Origin: Paraoerskovia sediminicola
GTDB taxonomy: Bacteria; Actinomycetota; Actinomycetes; Actinomycetales; Cellulomonadaceae
Length of the DNA: 64,000 nucleotides
Direction: 5' to 3'
NCBI RefSeq assembly: GCF_030296575.1
Contig: NZ_AP027729.1
Span: 310,001 to 374,000, forward strand
In this document: positions 1 through 9,656 of the stretch, piece after piece
How positions within the stretch are numbered: the stretch's first letter is position 1
Layout of the letters: each line of letters opens with the position of its first letter
Notes under the pieces: model-generated
Told to the model about the DNA's origin: nothing
The model's database searches: none
What the model saw: the letters and a program-made list of their open reading frames with translations, nothing else
Made by a program: the position numbers and the translations under genes

Positions 1-3000
1 CATGTCGTGGACCCAGCTGGACCCGTCGTCACGGACCTGCAGCGGCGCCTGCGAGCGCAGAGCAGCCGAACGGCCCATGCCGACGAAGACGAGCCGAGCC
101 CCCGCCGAGGGCGTCTCGTCGGGGACGTCCGGCAGGTCGAAGGCACCCTCCGTGAGCGCGAGCTGGTAGGCACCGAGCTGCGGGTTCGTCTCCGTCTCCG
201 CCCTGCTCGGTGCCGACTTCCCGGTCTTCAGGTCGGCGACCCGGAGCCCGTCGTCGGTCCGCTCGAGCCGGTCGACGACGCCCGCGAGCAGTGCGCCGCC
301 GAGCCGGACCTGGAATGGGGCCTCGACCGCGACCGCCTCGCCGGAGTCCTTGAGGTACTCGGCGAGACGGCCGATCATCGCGTCAGCCCTTCGCCGCAGG
401 CTCGTCGCGGGCCACCCCGGCCGGAGCCCGAGCTCGGGCCACCGGCGGTCGAGCTCCGCGGCCAGCTCGTGGTGCGTGCCCGCGGGAAAGGTCTGGGCGA
501 TGGAGTGGACGAGGGTCCCGAGGGACTGCGACTGGGCGTCGGGGGCGGTGGCTCCGCCCGCCTCGAGCACCCAGCGCAACGCGCACCGGTCGACGGCCTC
601 GAGCTTGGACGGGGACACGCGCACGGGGTCGGAGCCCACGCGCAACGCGTCGTACGTCGAGATGTCGTGGACCGCGTACCAGGACGCCGGCGCAGCCCCG
701 GGACGCCTGCCGACGCGAGCTCGTCGAGGAGTCGCGCCGCCGTGTCTCCCGCCTCGGACTCGCGCCCCGCGAGGACGTCGTCGCCGAGCGCGGCCCGGGC
801 CGTCGCGACGACGCCCCGCAGGTCGAGCGGGGTCCCGACCTGGACCCTGCGTCGCGCCGCACGTTCCTCGTCGTCGTCGCCGTCGGTCGAGGGACCGCCG
901 TCCACCAGGTCGCAGAACATCGACGGGGTCGCGTCCGCGTCGTCGACCGCGGTCACGAGAAGCCGACGGCTCGCTCGGGACGTCGCGACGGCGAAGGAGC
1001 GCAGCTCGTCCGCGAGCACGGCTCGCCGTGCCTCCGTCCCGCTCTGGTGACCCCCGGGCGACCGTCCCGAGAGCACCTCGACGAGGGCCTGGCTGCCGAG
1101 CAGCGAGTCGCGCAGCCGCAGGTCCGGCCAGACGGCGTCCTGCACCCCGGCGACGATCACGACGTCCCACCCACGACCCGCCGCACCGGCCGGCGTGACC
1201 AGGTCCACCGACCCGCCGCCCGTCGCGGTCGCCGCGAGAGAGTCGGCGGGCAGGTCCTGGGACTCGAGGTAGTCGACGAACGCCAGCGCGGACGATCCCG
1301 GCATGCGCTCGACGAACGTCTCGGCCGCGCGGAAGAGGGCCATGACGGCGTCGAGGTCGCGGTCGGCACGGGCGCCCCCGCTCCGCCCGCGAGCGCGGCG
1401 CCGCGCCAGCGGTCGGCGACGTCGCTCGCCTCCCACACCGACCACAGGACCGAGGTCGCGTCGGCATCGGGACGCGCGACCGCGGCTGCGCCGGCAGCGA
1501 TGGTCCTCGCGACCTGGACGACGCTCCGGCGGACCCCGGCCGGCAGCGTGGCGGCACGGTCGGGATCGAGGAGCGCCTCGACGAGGAGGGTCTCCGAGGA
1601 ACGGCCGCCGCCGCCGGCGAGCTCTTCGGCGCGCAACGCACGACGGGTGCGGCGCAGGGCGACGGCGTCGCTACCGCCGTAGGGAGACGTCATCAGGGCT
1701 GCGGCGACGTCGACGCCCAGCGGGTCCGCGTCGCCGTCGGCGAGGGCGGCACCGACCCGCGCTGCCGCGAGGAGCGGCGCGACCGCGGGCTCGTCGCGGA
1801 GCGGGACGTCCGACCCGGTGGTCGTGACCGGGACCCCGGCCGCGACCAGCGCGCGCCGGAACGACACGAGCTGGTCCCCCGACCGCGCGACGACCGCCAT
1901 GCTCCGCCACGGAGTCCCGTGGAGCAGGTGCTCGGCGCGCAGCTCGCGCGCGACGTAGGCGACCTCCTGGGCCGCTCCCGGGAGGATCGCGACGCGGGCG
2001 CCGTCCTCCGGGCCGTCCGAGCCCCGCTCGCGGTCCTCGTCGGCGGGTGCGAGCGCCGCCCGGTGTCGCACGGCTCCGGCCGCCGGCACACGCGTGGTGA
2101 CCTCGCGGGTCACCTCCCGCAGCCGCGCCGACTGCCGCCAGGCCGTCGTCAGGTCGACCCGGACCGCGGAGAGCTCCCCGGACCACGCGTCGTCGTCCCG
2201 GGAGGGCACCGCCTCGGCGCGCCCGACCAGGCCGGGCACCGCCCCGCGGAACGTCTGCACGGCCGAGTCGGGATCACCGGTCAGTAGCACGCGTGCCCCG
2301 CCCGCCACGAGCTGCCGCACGAAGCCGGCGGTCGCAGCCGTCGCCTCCTGATAGTCGTCCACCACCACGAGGCTCCACGACGGCCGGGGTGCTCGCAGGG
2401 ACCGCTCGTCCCAGTCCCGCAGGACCGCGGTGGCCTCGTCCAGGACGACCGACGGGTCCACCCGCGCACCCGCCCCCGACGAGGACTCCCGCAGCGCGGT
2501 GACGTCCAGGTACTCCTCGTAGAGCCGCGCGGCGACAGCCCACTCGGGCCGGTCGTGGAGGCGTGCCAGCTCGTCGAGCCCGACGGGGTCGACGCCGCGC
2601 TCGGCGGCCCGCATGAGGAGGTCGCGGAGCTCCTGGCGGAACCCGCGGAGCCCCAGCGTGCTCGGCTCGACCCCGTCCGGGAGGTCGAGGCCCGCACCCG
2701 ACGAGGCCGCGTGCCCGGCCAGCAGCTCGGCGAGCACGAGGTCCTGCTCGGGCCCGGTGATGAGCGTCGGCGGCGGGCGGTGCCGTGCGAGCGCCGCAGA
2801 GGTCAGGACCGCGAACGCCGCGGACGCCGGGGTCCGCACCATCGGCGCGCTCGTCGTCCGCCCGGTCAGCGCACCGACGCGGTCCCGCAGGAGGCCCGCC
2901 GCCCGTCGGGTCGCGGCCAGGAGGAGGACGCGACCCGGCTCGGCGCCCTCCTCGATCGCCTGCACCGCGGCCTCGACGGCGACCGTCGTGCGACCGGTCC

Positions 3001-3145
3001 CCGGCGCGCCGACCACCACCGTCGCGGATGCGACGGCCGAGGACGCCACGGCGGCCTGCTGGCTCGCGTCGAGCGCCACGCGCCGGGCGTCGAGCCCGCT
3101 GTCTGTCGTCATCACGCGACGCATCAGATCACGCGCCACCGACAT
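1..3145 (-). CDS. adnA: AdnA-like helicase-nuclease subunit (partial, two frameshifts)
   Basis: UvrD-family motor fused to a RecB-like PD-(D/E)XK nuclease; in mycobacteria AdnA pairs with AdnB to resect double-strand breaks. The N-terminus carries a Walker A loop GAPGTGRTT (about residues 46-54) in which the usual lysine is arginine, and a Walker B VVVDDYQE with Asp in place of the catalytic Glu. Both fit the degenerate AdnA motor rather than AdnB. Near positions 210-310 the nuclease motifs GVVDRLE and VADLKTGK are readable. Frame breaks occur at about 1375 (G5 for G6) and about 697 (G4 for G5); adding one base at each joins three reading frames into one protein. The C-terminus runs off the left edge, where adnB would be expected. 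ATG at 3145 is used; ATG at 3112 is an alternative. It is divergent from the TetR gene, as I recall for mycobacteria. Confidence 0.8.
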
Positions 3146-3290
3146 CGCCGGGTACGACCTGCCTGTCCCCGTCGCAAGGCCGAATCCGCCGGCTGCGCTC
3201 TACGCGACCTGCGTCGGCGGCACGTCACCGTCGCCCGCATCATGGACCGCCTCTTCCACCGGCAGGCTGCTCGCCCTAGCCTCGTCAGGC

Positions 3291-3923
3291 ATGGGGACCG
3301 AGGGCGGCACGACGTCGCGACACCGCCTGCGGAGCCGCGGCGTGGCCGAGCGGCGGTCCCGGATCCTCGACTGCTCCCGCGACCTCTTCGCGTCCAGCGG
3401 GTTCCACCACATCTCCATGGACGACATCGCGGCTGCCGTCGGTGTGACCAAGCCCGTGCTCTACCGACACTTCCGGTCCAAGCTGGACCTCTATCTCGCC
3501 GTGCTCGAGGTCGAGACGGCCGCCCTGACACGAGCGGTGGTCGACGCGCTGGACACCGTGCCACGGCCGGCGCCAGGCACGGGCGACGCGGCGGTGCTCG
3601 CCGTCCTCGACGCGCTCTGCATCGCCTACGTCTCGTACGCGACGGCAGCGGGGCCGGCGGGGCGACTGGTCTTCGAGTCCGACGTCCTGCGCGACCCTCG
3701 CGTCCGGGACCTGGTCCACGCGCCGGACAGGGCTGCCACGACGGCGGCGGTCGCGATCCTGTCCTGCGGGACCGCGCCGGGCACCCACCCTCGGCCTGAT
3801 CTCACCGCTACCGCCCGGACCTGCGTGGCCTTCGCGCGGGCCGCGGTGGCGGACGCCGCGCCGTCCCCCGCCGAGCGTTCGCCCTGGGCGCAGAGCGTGG
3901 CACGGGCCCTCGTCGTCCGTTGA
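3291..3923 (+). CDS. TetR/AcrR-family transcriptional regulator
   Basis: A 210-residue one-component regulator. The N-terminal helix-turn-helix spans about residues 20-65 and contains the family hallmark VTKPVLYRHFRSKLDLY. The C-terminal half is a variable helical ligand domain; the ligand cannot be read. The gene is divergent from adnA and followed by a DUF3107 gene, an order shared with mycobacteria (Rv3208/Rv3208A, from memory). A TAGCCT box at 3277-3282 lies 8 bases before the ATG, suggesting a leaderless or near-leaderless transcript. It may regulate itself or the adjacent helicase-nuclease gene, but no clear operator was found. Confidence 0.88.
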   Translation: MGTEGGTTSRHRLRSRGVAERRSRILDCSRDLFASSGFHHISMDDIAAAVGVTKPVLYRHFRSKLDLYLAVLEVETAALTRAVVDALDTVPRPAPGTGDAAVLAVLDALCIAYVSYATAAGPAGRLVFESDVLRDPRVRDLVHAPDRAATTAAVAILSCGTAPGTHPRPDLTATARTCVAFARAAVADAAPSPAERSPWAQSVARALVVR

Positions 3924-3992
3924 CGGACGTGGCGGCTATCGTTCAGGTGCCTGCCGACCGGCAGGTCGTCGAACGTCCGCAAGGAGTGTCCC

Positions 3993-4217
3993 GTGGAAGT
4001 CACCATCGGTGTGCAGAACCTGGGCCGTGAGCTCGTCGTCGAGACCGACGAGTCGGCCGACGACATCGCGGCCGCCGTCGAGTCCGCGCTGGCCGACGGG
4101 ACCGTGCTGAAGCTGACCGACACCAAGGGTCGCCGGGTGATCGTCCCGACGTCCGCCCTCGGCTTCGTCGACATCGGCGCGGAGAGCCAGCGTCGCGTGG
4201 GCTTCGGCTCCGCCTGA
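3993..4217 (+). CDS. DUF3107 family small protein
   Basis: A 74-residue acidic protein of the actinobacterial DUF3107 family (mycobacterial TB9.4). It begins EVTIGVQNLGRELVVETDES and ends with the conserved GFVDIGAESQRRVGFG. No signal peptide or membrane segment is visible. The GTG start is preceded by AAGGAG at an ideal 7-8 base distance. Its function is not established; the constant position next to a TetR gene and an RhlE helicase is the main clue. A small inverted repeat (CCTGCC/GGCAGG, 3950-3965) lies in its leader. Confidence 0.9.
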   Translation: MEVTIGVQNLGRELVVETDESADDIAAAVESALADGTVLKLTDTKGRRVIVPTSALGFVDIGAESQRRVGFGSA

Positions 4218-4235
4218 CGCTCTCGGGCTCGCCGC

Positions 4236-5092
4236 TCAGGCGGTGAGCCCGAGCCGCCCCATGCGGCGGGTGTGCTCGGCGGTGAGCTGGCCCAGCACCC
4301 AGGGGACGTGCTCGGCCGGTGAGGACGGGTCCACGCCCCCGACGCCACGCCGCGCCGCGCCGTCCGCCACGAGCCGAGCGAGCGCCGGACGCGAGGTCAT
4401 CAGGGTCTGCGCGACGCCCAGCGCCTCGCCCACGAGCCGCCTGCCCCAGAGCGCCAGCCGTGACGCGAGCACCTCGTCGGCCTCCGCCGCGGCTGACAGG
4501 ACGGCGACCGAGCGCTCGTCGGACTCCCCGCCGCGGATCACCTCGAGCACGACCTCGCGGCTGCGGTCGTCGAGACCGTCGACCGCGAGCCGGCAGAAGT
4601 CGTCGGCGACGCCGTGTCCCACGTAGCCCTTGAGCAGTCGCTCCCACCAGCTTCCCGGCGTGGTCCGGTCGTTGTAGTCCGCGTACGTGCGGTCGAACGC
4701 CGCGACCTCGGCCTCCGGGTCGCCGCCGAGCTCCTCGATCCTGGCGAGCACCCACTCCTGCCGCTCGACGGCGTTGCTCGCCCGGCGCGCGAGGCGGAGC
4801 CGCTCGTGCAGCCCTGGTGCCTGGCTCGAGCTCTCCGCCAGCCGCGTGAACGCCGTCAGCTCGGTGTACGCGAGCAGGCCGAGCAGCGCCCGGACGTCCT
4901 CGACCGACGCCGCGTGCGAGCCACGCAGACCGCCCGGCTCCCCGGTCGCCCCAGAAGGCGCCACGGACGCCACAGCCTCCCCCGTGAAACCGGCGTCGCG
5001 GATGGTCGCGGGTGCGCCGGGGACGTCACCGAGCGCACCCTCGGGGGCGTCCCGGTCGGTCCCGCGCTGCCGTCGCTGCTGCTGTCGATCAC
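4236..5092 (-). CDS. Ferritin-like (MiaE_2-type) protein, probable frameshift
   Basis: Homologue of the actinobacterial ferritin-like proteins found beside rhlE (mycobacterial Rv3210c type, Pfam MiaE_2, by recognition). The core ALLGLLAYTELTAFTRLAE, the following helix SNAVERQEWVLARIEELGGD and the C-terminal helices form a four-helix bundle; no substrate can be inferred. Start choice: a TATTAT box at 5104-5099 sits 7 bases before a GTG at 5092, an ideal leaderless start. That GTG is in a different frame from the core, and a C5 run at about 5044 read as C6 would join them into 285 residues. If there is no frameshift, a GTG at 4973 or 4964 would be the start. The gene is convergent with DUF3107. 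Confidence 0.7.
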
Positions 5093-5098
5093 CGCACG

Positions 5099-5430
5099 AT
5101 AATAGTCGGGACGTGACGCGCACGACGATCCCCGGGATCCGGGGCCCCGTCCGTTATCATGGAGACGTACATCGGTTGCCCGGTCGTCTTGAACACGACC
5201 CGCCGGCTCGCGTCGGCACGCTGCACCGGTGTCCGTGACGGTCGTCCGTGCGCAGCACCAATCGCGCGCAGCACGCGACGCCACGGGCCCCGACGGCGAA
5301 GAATCCCACGATCGGCTGCCGGCCACAGGGAGCGTCGTCCGCGCCCGCCGGATCGTGAGCCACCGCCCAGCGCGAGCGCCACGGAGCCCGGCCGCGGCCC
5401 TGCTCCCTCGAGACGAACGAGGCACCAGCA
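5099..5430. promoter_or_regulatory. Divergent promoter region and long helicase leader
   Basis: This gap holds two back-to-back -10-like boxes: TATTAT (5104-5099, minus) for the ferritin-like gene and TATCAT (5155-5160, plus) for the DEAD-box helicase. Between them is a 13-base palindrome GATCCCCGGGATC (5128-5140). If the plus box is used, the helicase mRNA has a leader of about 260 bases containing a stem-loop GGTCGT/ACGACC with a 7-base loop (5182-5200). No known riboswitch was recognised in the leader. Confidence 0.45.
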
Positions 5431-7157
5431 GTGACCACCATGACCGCGTCCGACGAGAGCGTCGTCGACCCCGAGAACGTCATCGAGACCGTGGAGGAGG
5501 CCGTCGAGGCCGCCGCCCCGGGCACCACGTCCACCACCATCCAGGCCGCCGACGTCACCTTCGGCGACTTCGACGTGCGCCCCGAGATCGTCGAGGCCCT
5601 CGCCGAGAAGGGCATCGTCACCCCGTTCCCGATCCAGGCGATGACGCTCCCCGTCGCGCTGTCCGGCCACGACATCATCGGCCAGGCGAAGACCGGTACC
5701 GGCAAGACCCTCGGCTTCGGTGTGCCCCTCCTGCACCGGATCGTCGCGCCCGGCGAGCCCGGCTTCGACGAGCTGCCCGCCCCGGGCAAGCCCCAGGCTC
5801 TCGTCATCGCCCCGACGCGTGAGCTCGCGAGCCAGGTCGCCCGCGACCTGGAGACCGCGTCGGCGAAGCGGTCGGTGCGCGTCCTGCAGGTCTACGGCGG
5901 CCGCGCCTACGAGCCGCAGGTCGAGGCGCTCGTCCGCGGCGTCGAGGTCGTCGTCGGTACCCCTGGTCGCATGCTCGACCTGCTGAACCAGGGCCACCTC
6001 AACCTGACCCGCGCGCAGACCGTGGTGCTCGACGAGGCCGACGAGATGCTCGACCTCGGGTTCCTCCCCGACGTCGAGAAGATCCTCGCCCGCACGCCCG
6101 CGAAGCGGCACACGATGCTCTTCTCGGCCACGATGCCGGGCGCCGTCGTCTCGATGGCGCGCCGCTACATGAGCCAGCCGACGCACATCCGCGCGAACGA
6201 CCCCGACGACGGCGGGCACACCGTCAAGAACATCGAGCAGGTCGTCTACCGCGCCCACGCGCTCGACAAGGTCGAGGTCCTGTCGCGGATCCTGCAGTCC
6301 GAGGGCCGTGGCCGCACGATCGTCTTCGCCCGCACGAAGCGCACCGCAGCCAAGGTCTCCGACGAGCTCCGCGACCGCGGGTTCGCCGCCGGCGCCATCC
6401 ACGGCGACCTCGGCCAGGGCGCCCGCGAACAGGCGCTGCGCGCCTTCCGCAACAACAAGATCGACGTCCTCGTGGCGACGGACGTCGCGGCGCGCGGCAT
6501 CGACGTCGACGACGTGACGCACGTCGTGAACTACCAGTGCCCCGAGGACGAGCGCACCTACCTGCACCGCACCGGCCGCACCGGCCGCGCGGGCAACAAG
6601 GGCACCGCCGTCACCTTCGTGGACTGGGACGACACCCCCGCTGGGGCCTGATCGACAAGGCCCTCGAGCTCGGCATCCCCGAGCCCAAGGAGACCTACTC
6701 GACCTCCCCGCACCTGTACACCGAGCTCCACATCCCCGAGGGGACCAAGGGCCGGCTCCCCCGCGACAAGCGCACGCACGCGGGCCTCGAGGCCGAGGTG
6801 CTCGAGGACCTCGGCGAGACCGGCAAGCACGCCGGCTCGACGACGCAGTCCCGCTCCGAGGGCCAGCGCGGCCAGCGAGGCGGCCCGCGCGGGCAGGGAG
6901 GCCGCGACGGCGGTCGGTCCGGTGGCGGACGCCGCGGCGACAGCGGTCGTTCGGGCGGCGGTCGGCCGTCGGCCGGCGCGAGCGGCTCGGGCGAGCGCCA
7001 GGGTGCTCCCGGCGCCGACAGGACGAACGGCACGGACAGCAGCGCGGGCGGCTCCGACGGCGCTCCCCGCCGCCGCAACCGTCGCCGCACGCGCGGCGGA
7101 CGCCCCGCGACCGGCGGCACGGCGACCGGTGGTTCCCCGACCGGCGCCACCGAGTGA
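5431..7157 (+). CDS. rhlE: RhlE-type DEAD-box RNA helicase (one frameshift)
   Basis: ATP-dependent RNA helicase of 575 residues after correction, expected to act in RNA remodelling and ribosome assembly. In order: Q motif TPFPIQAMTLP, motif I AKTGTGKT, VLDEADEMLDLG (DEAD box), SATMP, then helicase-C motifs VATDVAARGIDV and HRTGRTGRAG. The C-terminal tail is a basic Gly/Arg-rich low-complexity RNA-binding extension (about 6840-7150). The frame breaks at about 6640, where a C5 run should be C6; one added base joins DWDDTP to RWGLIDKALELGIPEP. GTG at 5431 follows a GAGG ribosome site; ATG at 5440 is an alternative. The length fits the mycobacterial RhlE group. Confidence 0.92.
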
Positions 7158-7184
7158 CGCGCTGATCGACTGAACGCCCCACCC

Positions 7185-7231
7185 GACGGCGGTGGTCCGG
7201 CCCTCATCGAGGGTCCCGGGCCACCGCCGTC
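7185..7231. terminator. Bidirectional hairpin between rhlE and marC
   Basis: Outer arms GACGGCGGTGG (7185-7195) and CCACCGCCGTC (7221-7231) pair perfectly over 11 bases, with an inner CCCTC/GAGGG helix. It lies between convergent genes, as expected for a shared terminator. Confidence 0.75.
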
Positions 7232-7298
7232 CGCGTGTCGGCGCGCGGGCGGAGCCGATCGTGGCGACGAGTACGGCGCAAGGGCTCCCCGCCCCGCC

Positions 7299-7934
7299 TC
7301 AGGCCGCCTGCACCATCGCGGTGATCGCGGTGGCGAGCGACTGCACGGCGATCGCGGACAGGAGCAGCCCGGCGATCCGGCTGATCAGCGTCGTCCCGGA
7401 CTCCCCGAGGAAGCGGTGGATGTAGTTCGCGAACCGCATCGCCAGGTAGAGGCAGGTGCACACGGCGACGACACCTGCGAGGACCGAGACCCACGGCGCG
7501 GCCCCGCCCTCGGCGCCGGCGCGCTGCACGAAGACCATCGTCGCCACGATGGCTCCCGGTCCCGCGAGGAGCGGGGTCCCCAGCGGCACCATCGCGACGT
7601 TCCCTCCGCGGCCCTGCGAGGGGTCGGGCACCTCGAACCTGCCCGTGAGGAGCTGCATCGCCACGAGCAGGAGCAGCAGACCGCCCGCCGCCTGGAGCGC
7701 GGGCAGCGAGACGTGCATGTAGCTGAGCACCTGCTGGCCGAACGCGGCGAAGCCCACGATCACCCCGAACGCGACCATGATCGCCGTCCCCGCGGCCTTG
7801 GTCCGCTGCTTGCTCGTCATGGCGCTGGTCAGGCCGAGGAAGATCGGCACCTGCCCGGGAGGGTCCATGATCACGAACAGGGTCACGAAGACCTCGGTGA
7901 AGAGCCGGACGTCGAACACGGACGCGATGTCCAT
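7299..7934 (-). CDS. MarC family integral membrane protein
   Basis: A 211-residue protein with about six hydrophobic segments and the MarC/UPF0056 features IMDPPGQVPIFLGLT near residue 25 and PLGTPLLAGPGAI near residue 120. It sits in the inner membrane; the transported solute is unknown and the old drug-resistance link for MarC is not supported. It follows the PHP gene with only a 9-base gap, so the two are probably co-transcribed. ATG at 7934 starts MDIASVFDVRLF. Confidence 0.9.
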   Translation of the reverse strand: MDIASVFDVRLFTEVFVTLFVIMDPPGQVPIFLGLTSAMTSKQRTKAAGTAIMVAFGVIVGFAAFGQQVLSYMHVSLPALQAAGGLLLLLVAMQLLTGRFEVPDPSQGRGGNVAMVPLGTPLLAGPGAIVATMVFVQRAGAEGGAAPWVSVLAGVVAVCTCLYLAMRFANYIHRFLGESGTTLISRIAGLLLSAIAVQSLATAITAMVQAA

Positions 7935-7943
7935 CGTCGCCCC

Positions 7944-8782
7944 TCAGCGGAGCACGGGCAGGGACCCGTGCTCCTCGATCTGCGCCAGGACGGCGGGCGA
8001 CGTGGAGTTCTCCCCAGGAGGTTCGGCTTGCCCGTCCCGTGGTAGTCGCTGGACCCGGTGACGAAGAGCCCGAGCTCGTCGGCCAGCCCGTGCAGCCGCG
8101 CCCGCTGGGCGTCGGAGTGGTCACGGTGGAACACCTCGAGCCCGGCGAGGCCGGCGTCGGCCATGGCGCGGATCACCGCGTCGTCCACCACCGGCCCCTT
8201 GACCTCGGCGCCCGGGTGGGCGAAGACGGGGACCCCGCCCGACTCACGGATCGCGAGGACGGCGTCGACGGCGCTCGGGGCGTAGTGGTGGACGTGGTAG
8301 CGGCCACCGCTGCGCAGCACGTCCGTGAAGGCTGCCGAGCGGTCCGGGAAGTGCCCGGCCGCGACGAGCGCGTCGGCGATGTGCGGACGGCCGATGGTCG
8401 TCCCGGCCACCGTCTGCGCCAGGACGTCCTCCCAGGTGATCGGGTGGTCCACGGCGATGAGCTCGACCATGCGACGTGCCCGGGTCTCACGGGAGTCGCG
8501 GGCCAGCTCCATCTCGCGCAGCAGCGCCGGTGCCGTCGGGTCCTGGAGATAGCTCAGGACGTGGAGGCTGGACCCGCGGTGCTGGGCGGACACCTCGGTC
8601 CCGCGCACCAGCGCGACACCGAGACGTGCGGCCGCCACGCCCGCCTCGTCCCAGCCCGCGGTGGTGTCGTGGTCGGTGAGCGCCAGCACGTCCACCCCGG
8701 CGCGCGCGGCGGAGGCGACGACCTCGGCAGGCGCCTCGGTCCCGTCGGACGCCGTCGAGTGGGTGTGGAGGTCGATGAGCAT
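7944..8782 (-). CDS. PHP-domain phosphoesterase (TrpH/YciV-like, one frameshift)
   Basis: A 279-residue metal-dependent phosphoesterase, possibly a nucleoside 3',5'-bisphosphate or short-oligonucleotide phosphatase as in the YciV/TrpH family. Metal-ligand motifs of the PHP fold are visible: DLHTHSTASDG at the N-terminus, TDHDT near residue 37, VFAHPGAE near 190 and SSDYHGTGKPN near 245. The frame breaks at about 8014, where a G4 run (minus strand) should be G5; correction gives the ending LLGENSTSPAVLAQIEEHG and a stop at 7944. It heads an apparent operon with marC. Assignment to family is firm; substrate is inferred. Confidence 0.85.
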
Positions 8783-8852
8783 CCCTCAAGGATAGGTAGC
8801 CGCCGGGGCCGCCCCGTCGCGCAGCCTGTGCTGGTGCGGTCCACCATGAGGC

Positions 8853-9656
8853 ATGCCCCCGCCACGTCCGCCGGTCCCGACGCCGTCCCCGGCCGTCGTC
8901 CTGGTCCACGGGCTCCGGACGTCGTCGCGCATCTGGGACGGTCAGGTCCGCCACCTGCGCGCCGCGGGGTGCCGGGCCGTCGCCGTCGACCTGCCCGCGC
9001 ACGGCTCCCGCCAGGGCGAGGACTTCACGCTGGCGGGTGCGCTCGCGACGATCGACGACGCCGTCGCCACGTTCCCGACGGGCTCCCCCGTCGTCCTGGT
9101 CGGCCTCTCGCTCGGCGGCCACGTCTGCCTCGCGTACGCAGCAGACCCCGGACGCGCCACGCTGAACGGCGCGCAGGTCGCCGCCGTCGTCGCGGCGGCG
9201 TGCACCGCGAGCCCGCGCGGCAAGCCCGTCCTCGCCTACCGCGCGCTGGCGGCGGCCACGGTCTCGCTCTTCTCCCGGCTCCACCGGCCGCGGGCCGGGT
9301 CCCCGGTGACGGGCCCGCCCAGGGTGTCGGACGACGTCGGGCACCCTCCCGGGACGGGTCCCGGCTGGGAGGTGGTCACCGCGGCCCTGGGCGAGATCGC
9401 AGGCCGCTCCACGCTGCGCGACGTCGCGGCGATCAGGTCCCCGATCTGGTTCGTCAACGGCGCAAGGGACATCATGCGGCTCGAGGAGACGCGGCACCTC
9501 GCCCGGGCGAGGGACGGACACCTCGTCCTGGTGCCGCGCGCAGGCCACGACGTGAACACCGACGCGCCCCGCGCCTTCGACGCCGTCCTCGACACCGTGC
9601 TCACCGACCTGCAGGATCGCGCCGCGCACGGCCACGGTGCGAGACTGGATCCATGA
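8853..9656 (+). CDS. Alpha/beta-fold hydrolase
   Basis: A 267-residue serine hydrolase of the alpha/beta fold. Visible: oxyanion-hole region VVLVHGLRTSSRIWD at the N-terminus, nucleophile elbow GLSLGG (Ser about residue 89), an Asp loop IWFVNGARDIMRLEE near 210 and a late His in RAGHDVNTDAP. No signal peptide, so it is cytoplasmic. The substrate is unknown; it could be an esterase, lipase-like or thioesterase enzyme. Its stop codon overlaps the start of the aminopeptidase gene (ATGA), indicating translational coupling. Confidence 0.85.
   Translation: MPPPRPPVPTPSPAVVLVHGLRTSSRIWDGQVRHLRAAGCRAVAVDLPAHGSRQGEDFTLAGALATIDDAVATFPTGSPVVLVGLSLGGHVCLAYAADPGRATLNGAQVAAVVAAACTASPRGKPVLAYRALAAATVSLFSRLHRPRAGSPVTGPPRVSDDVGHPPGTGPGWEVVTAALGEIAGRSTLRDVAAIRSPIWFVNGARDIMRLEETRHLARARDGHLVLVPRAGHDVNTDAPRAFDAVLDTVLTDLQDRAAHGHGARLDP

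Noticed and set aside
7..1050. Long plus-strand open frame (347 codons) opposite the AdnA nuclease
   Set aside because: Arg/Ala/Pro-rich composition with no domain; it is an antisense shadow of a GC-rich gene.
8039..9656. Open frame extending from 8039 into pepP as a 1059-residue fusion
   Set aside because: The upstream part is antisense to the PHP gene and in a different frame from the real alpha/beta hydrolase; pepP starts at 9653.
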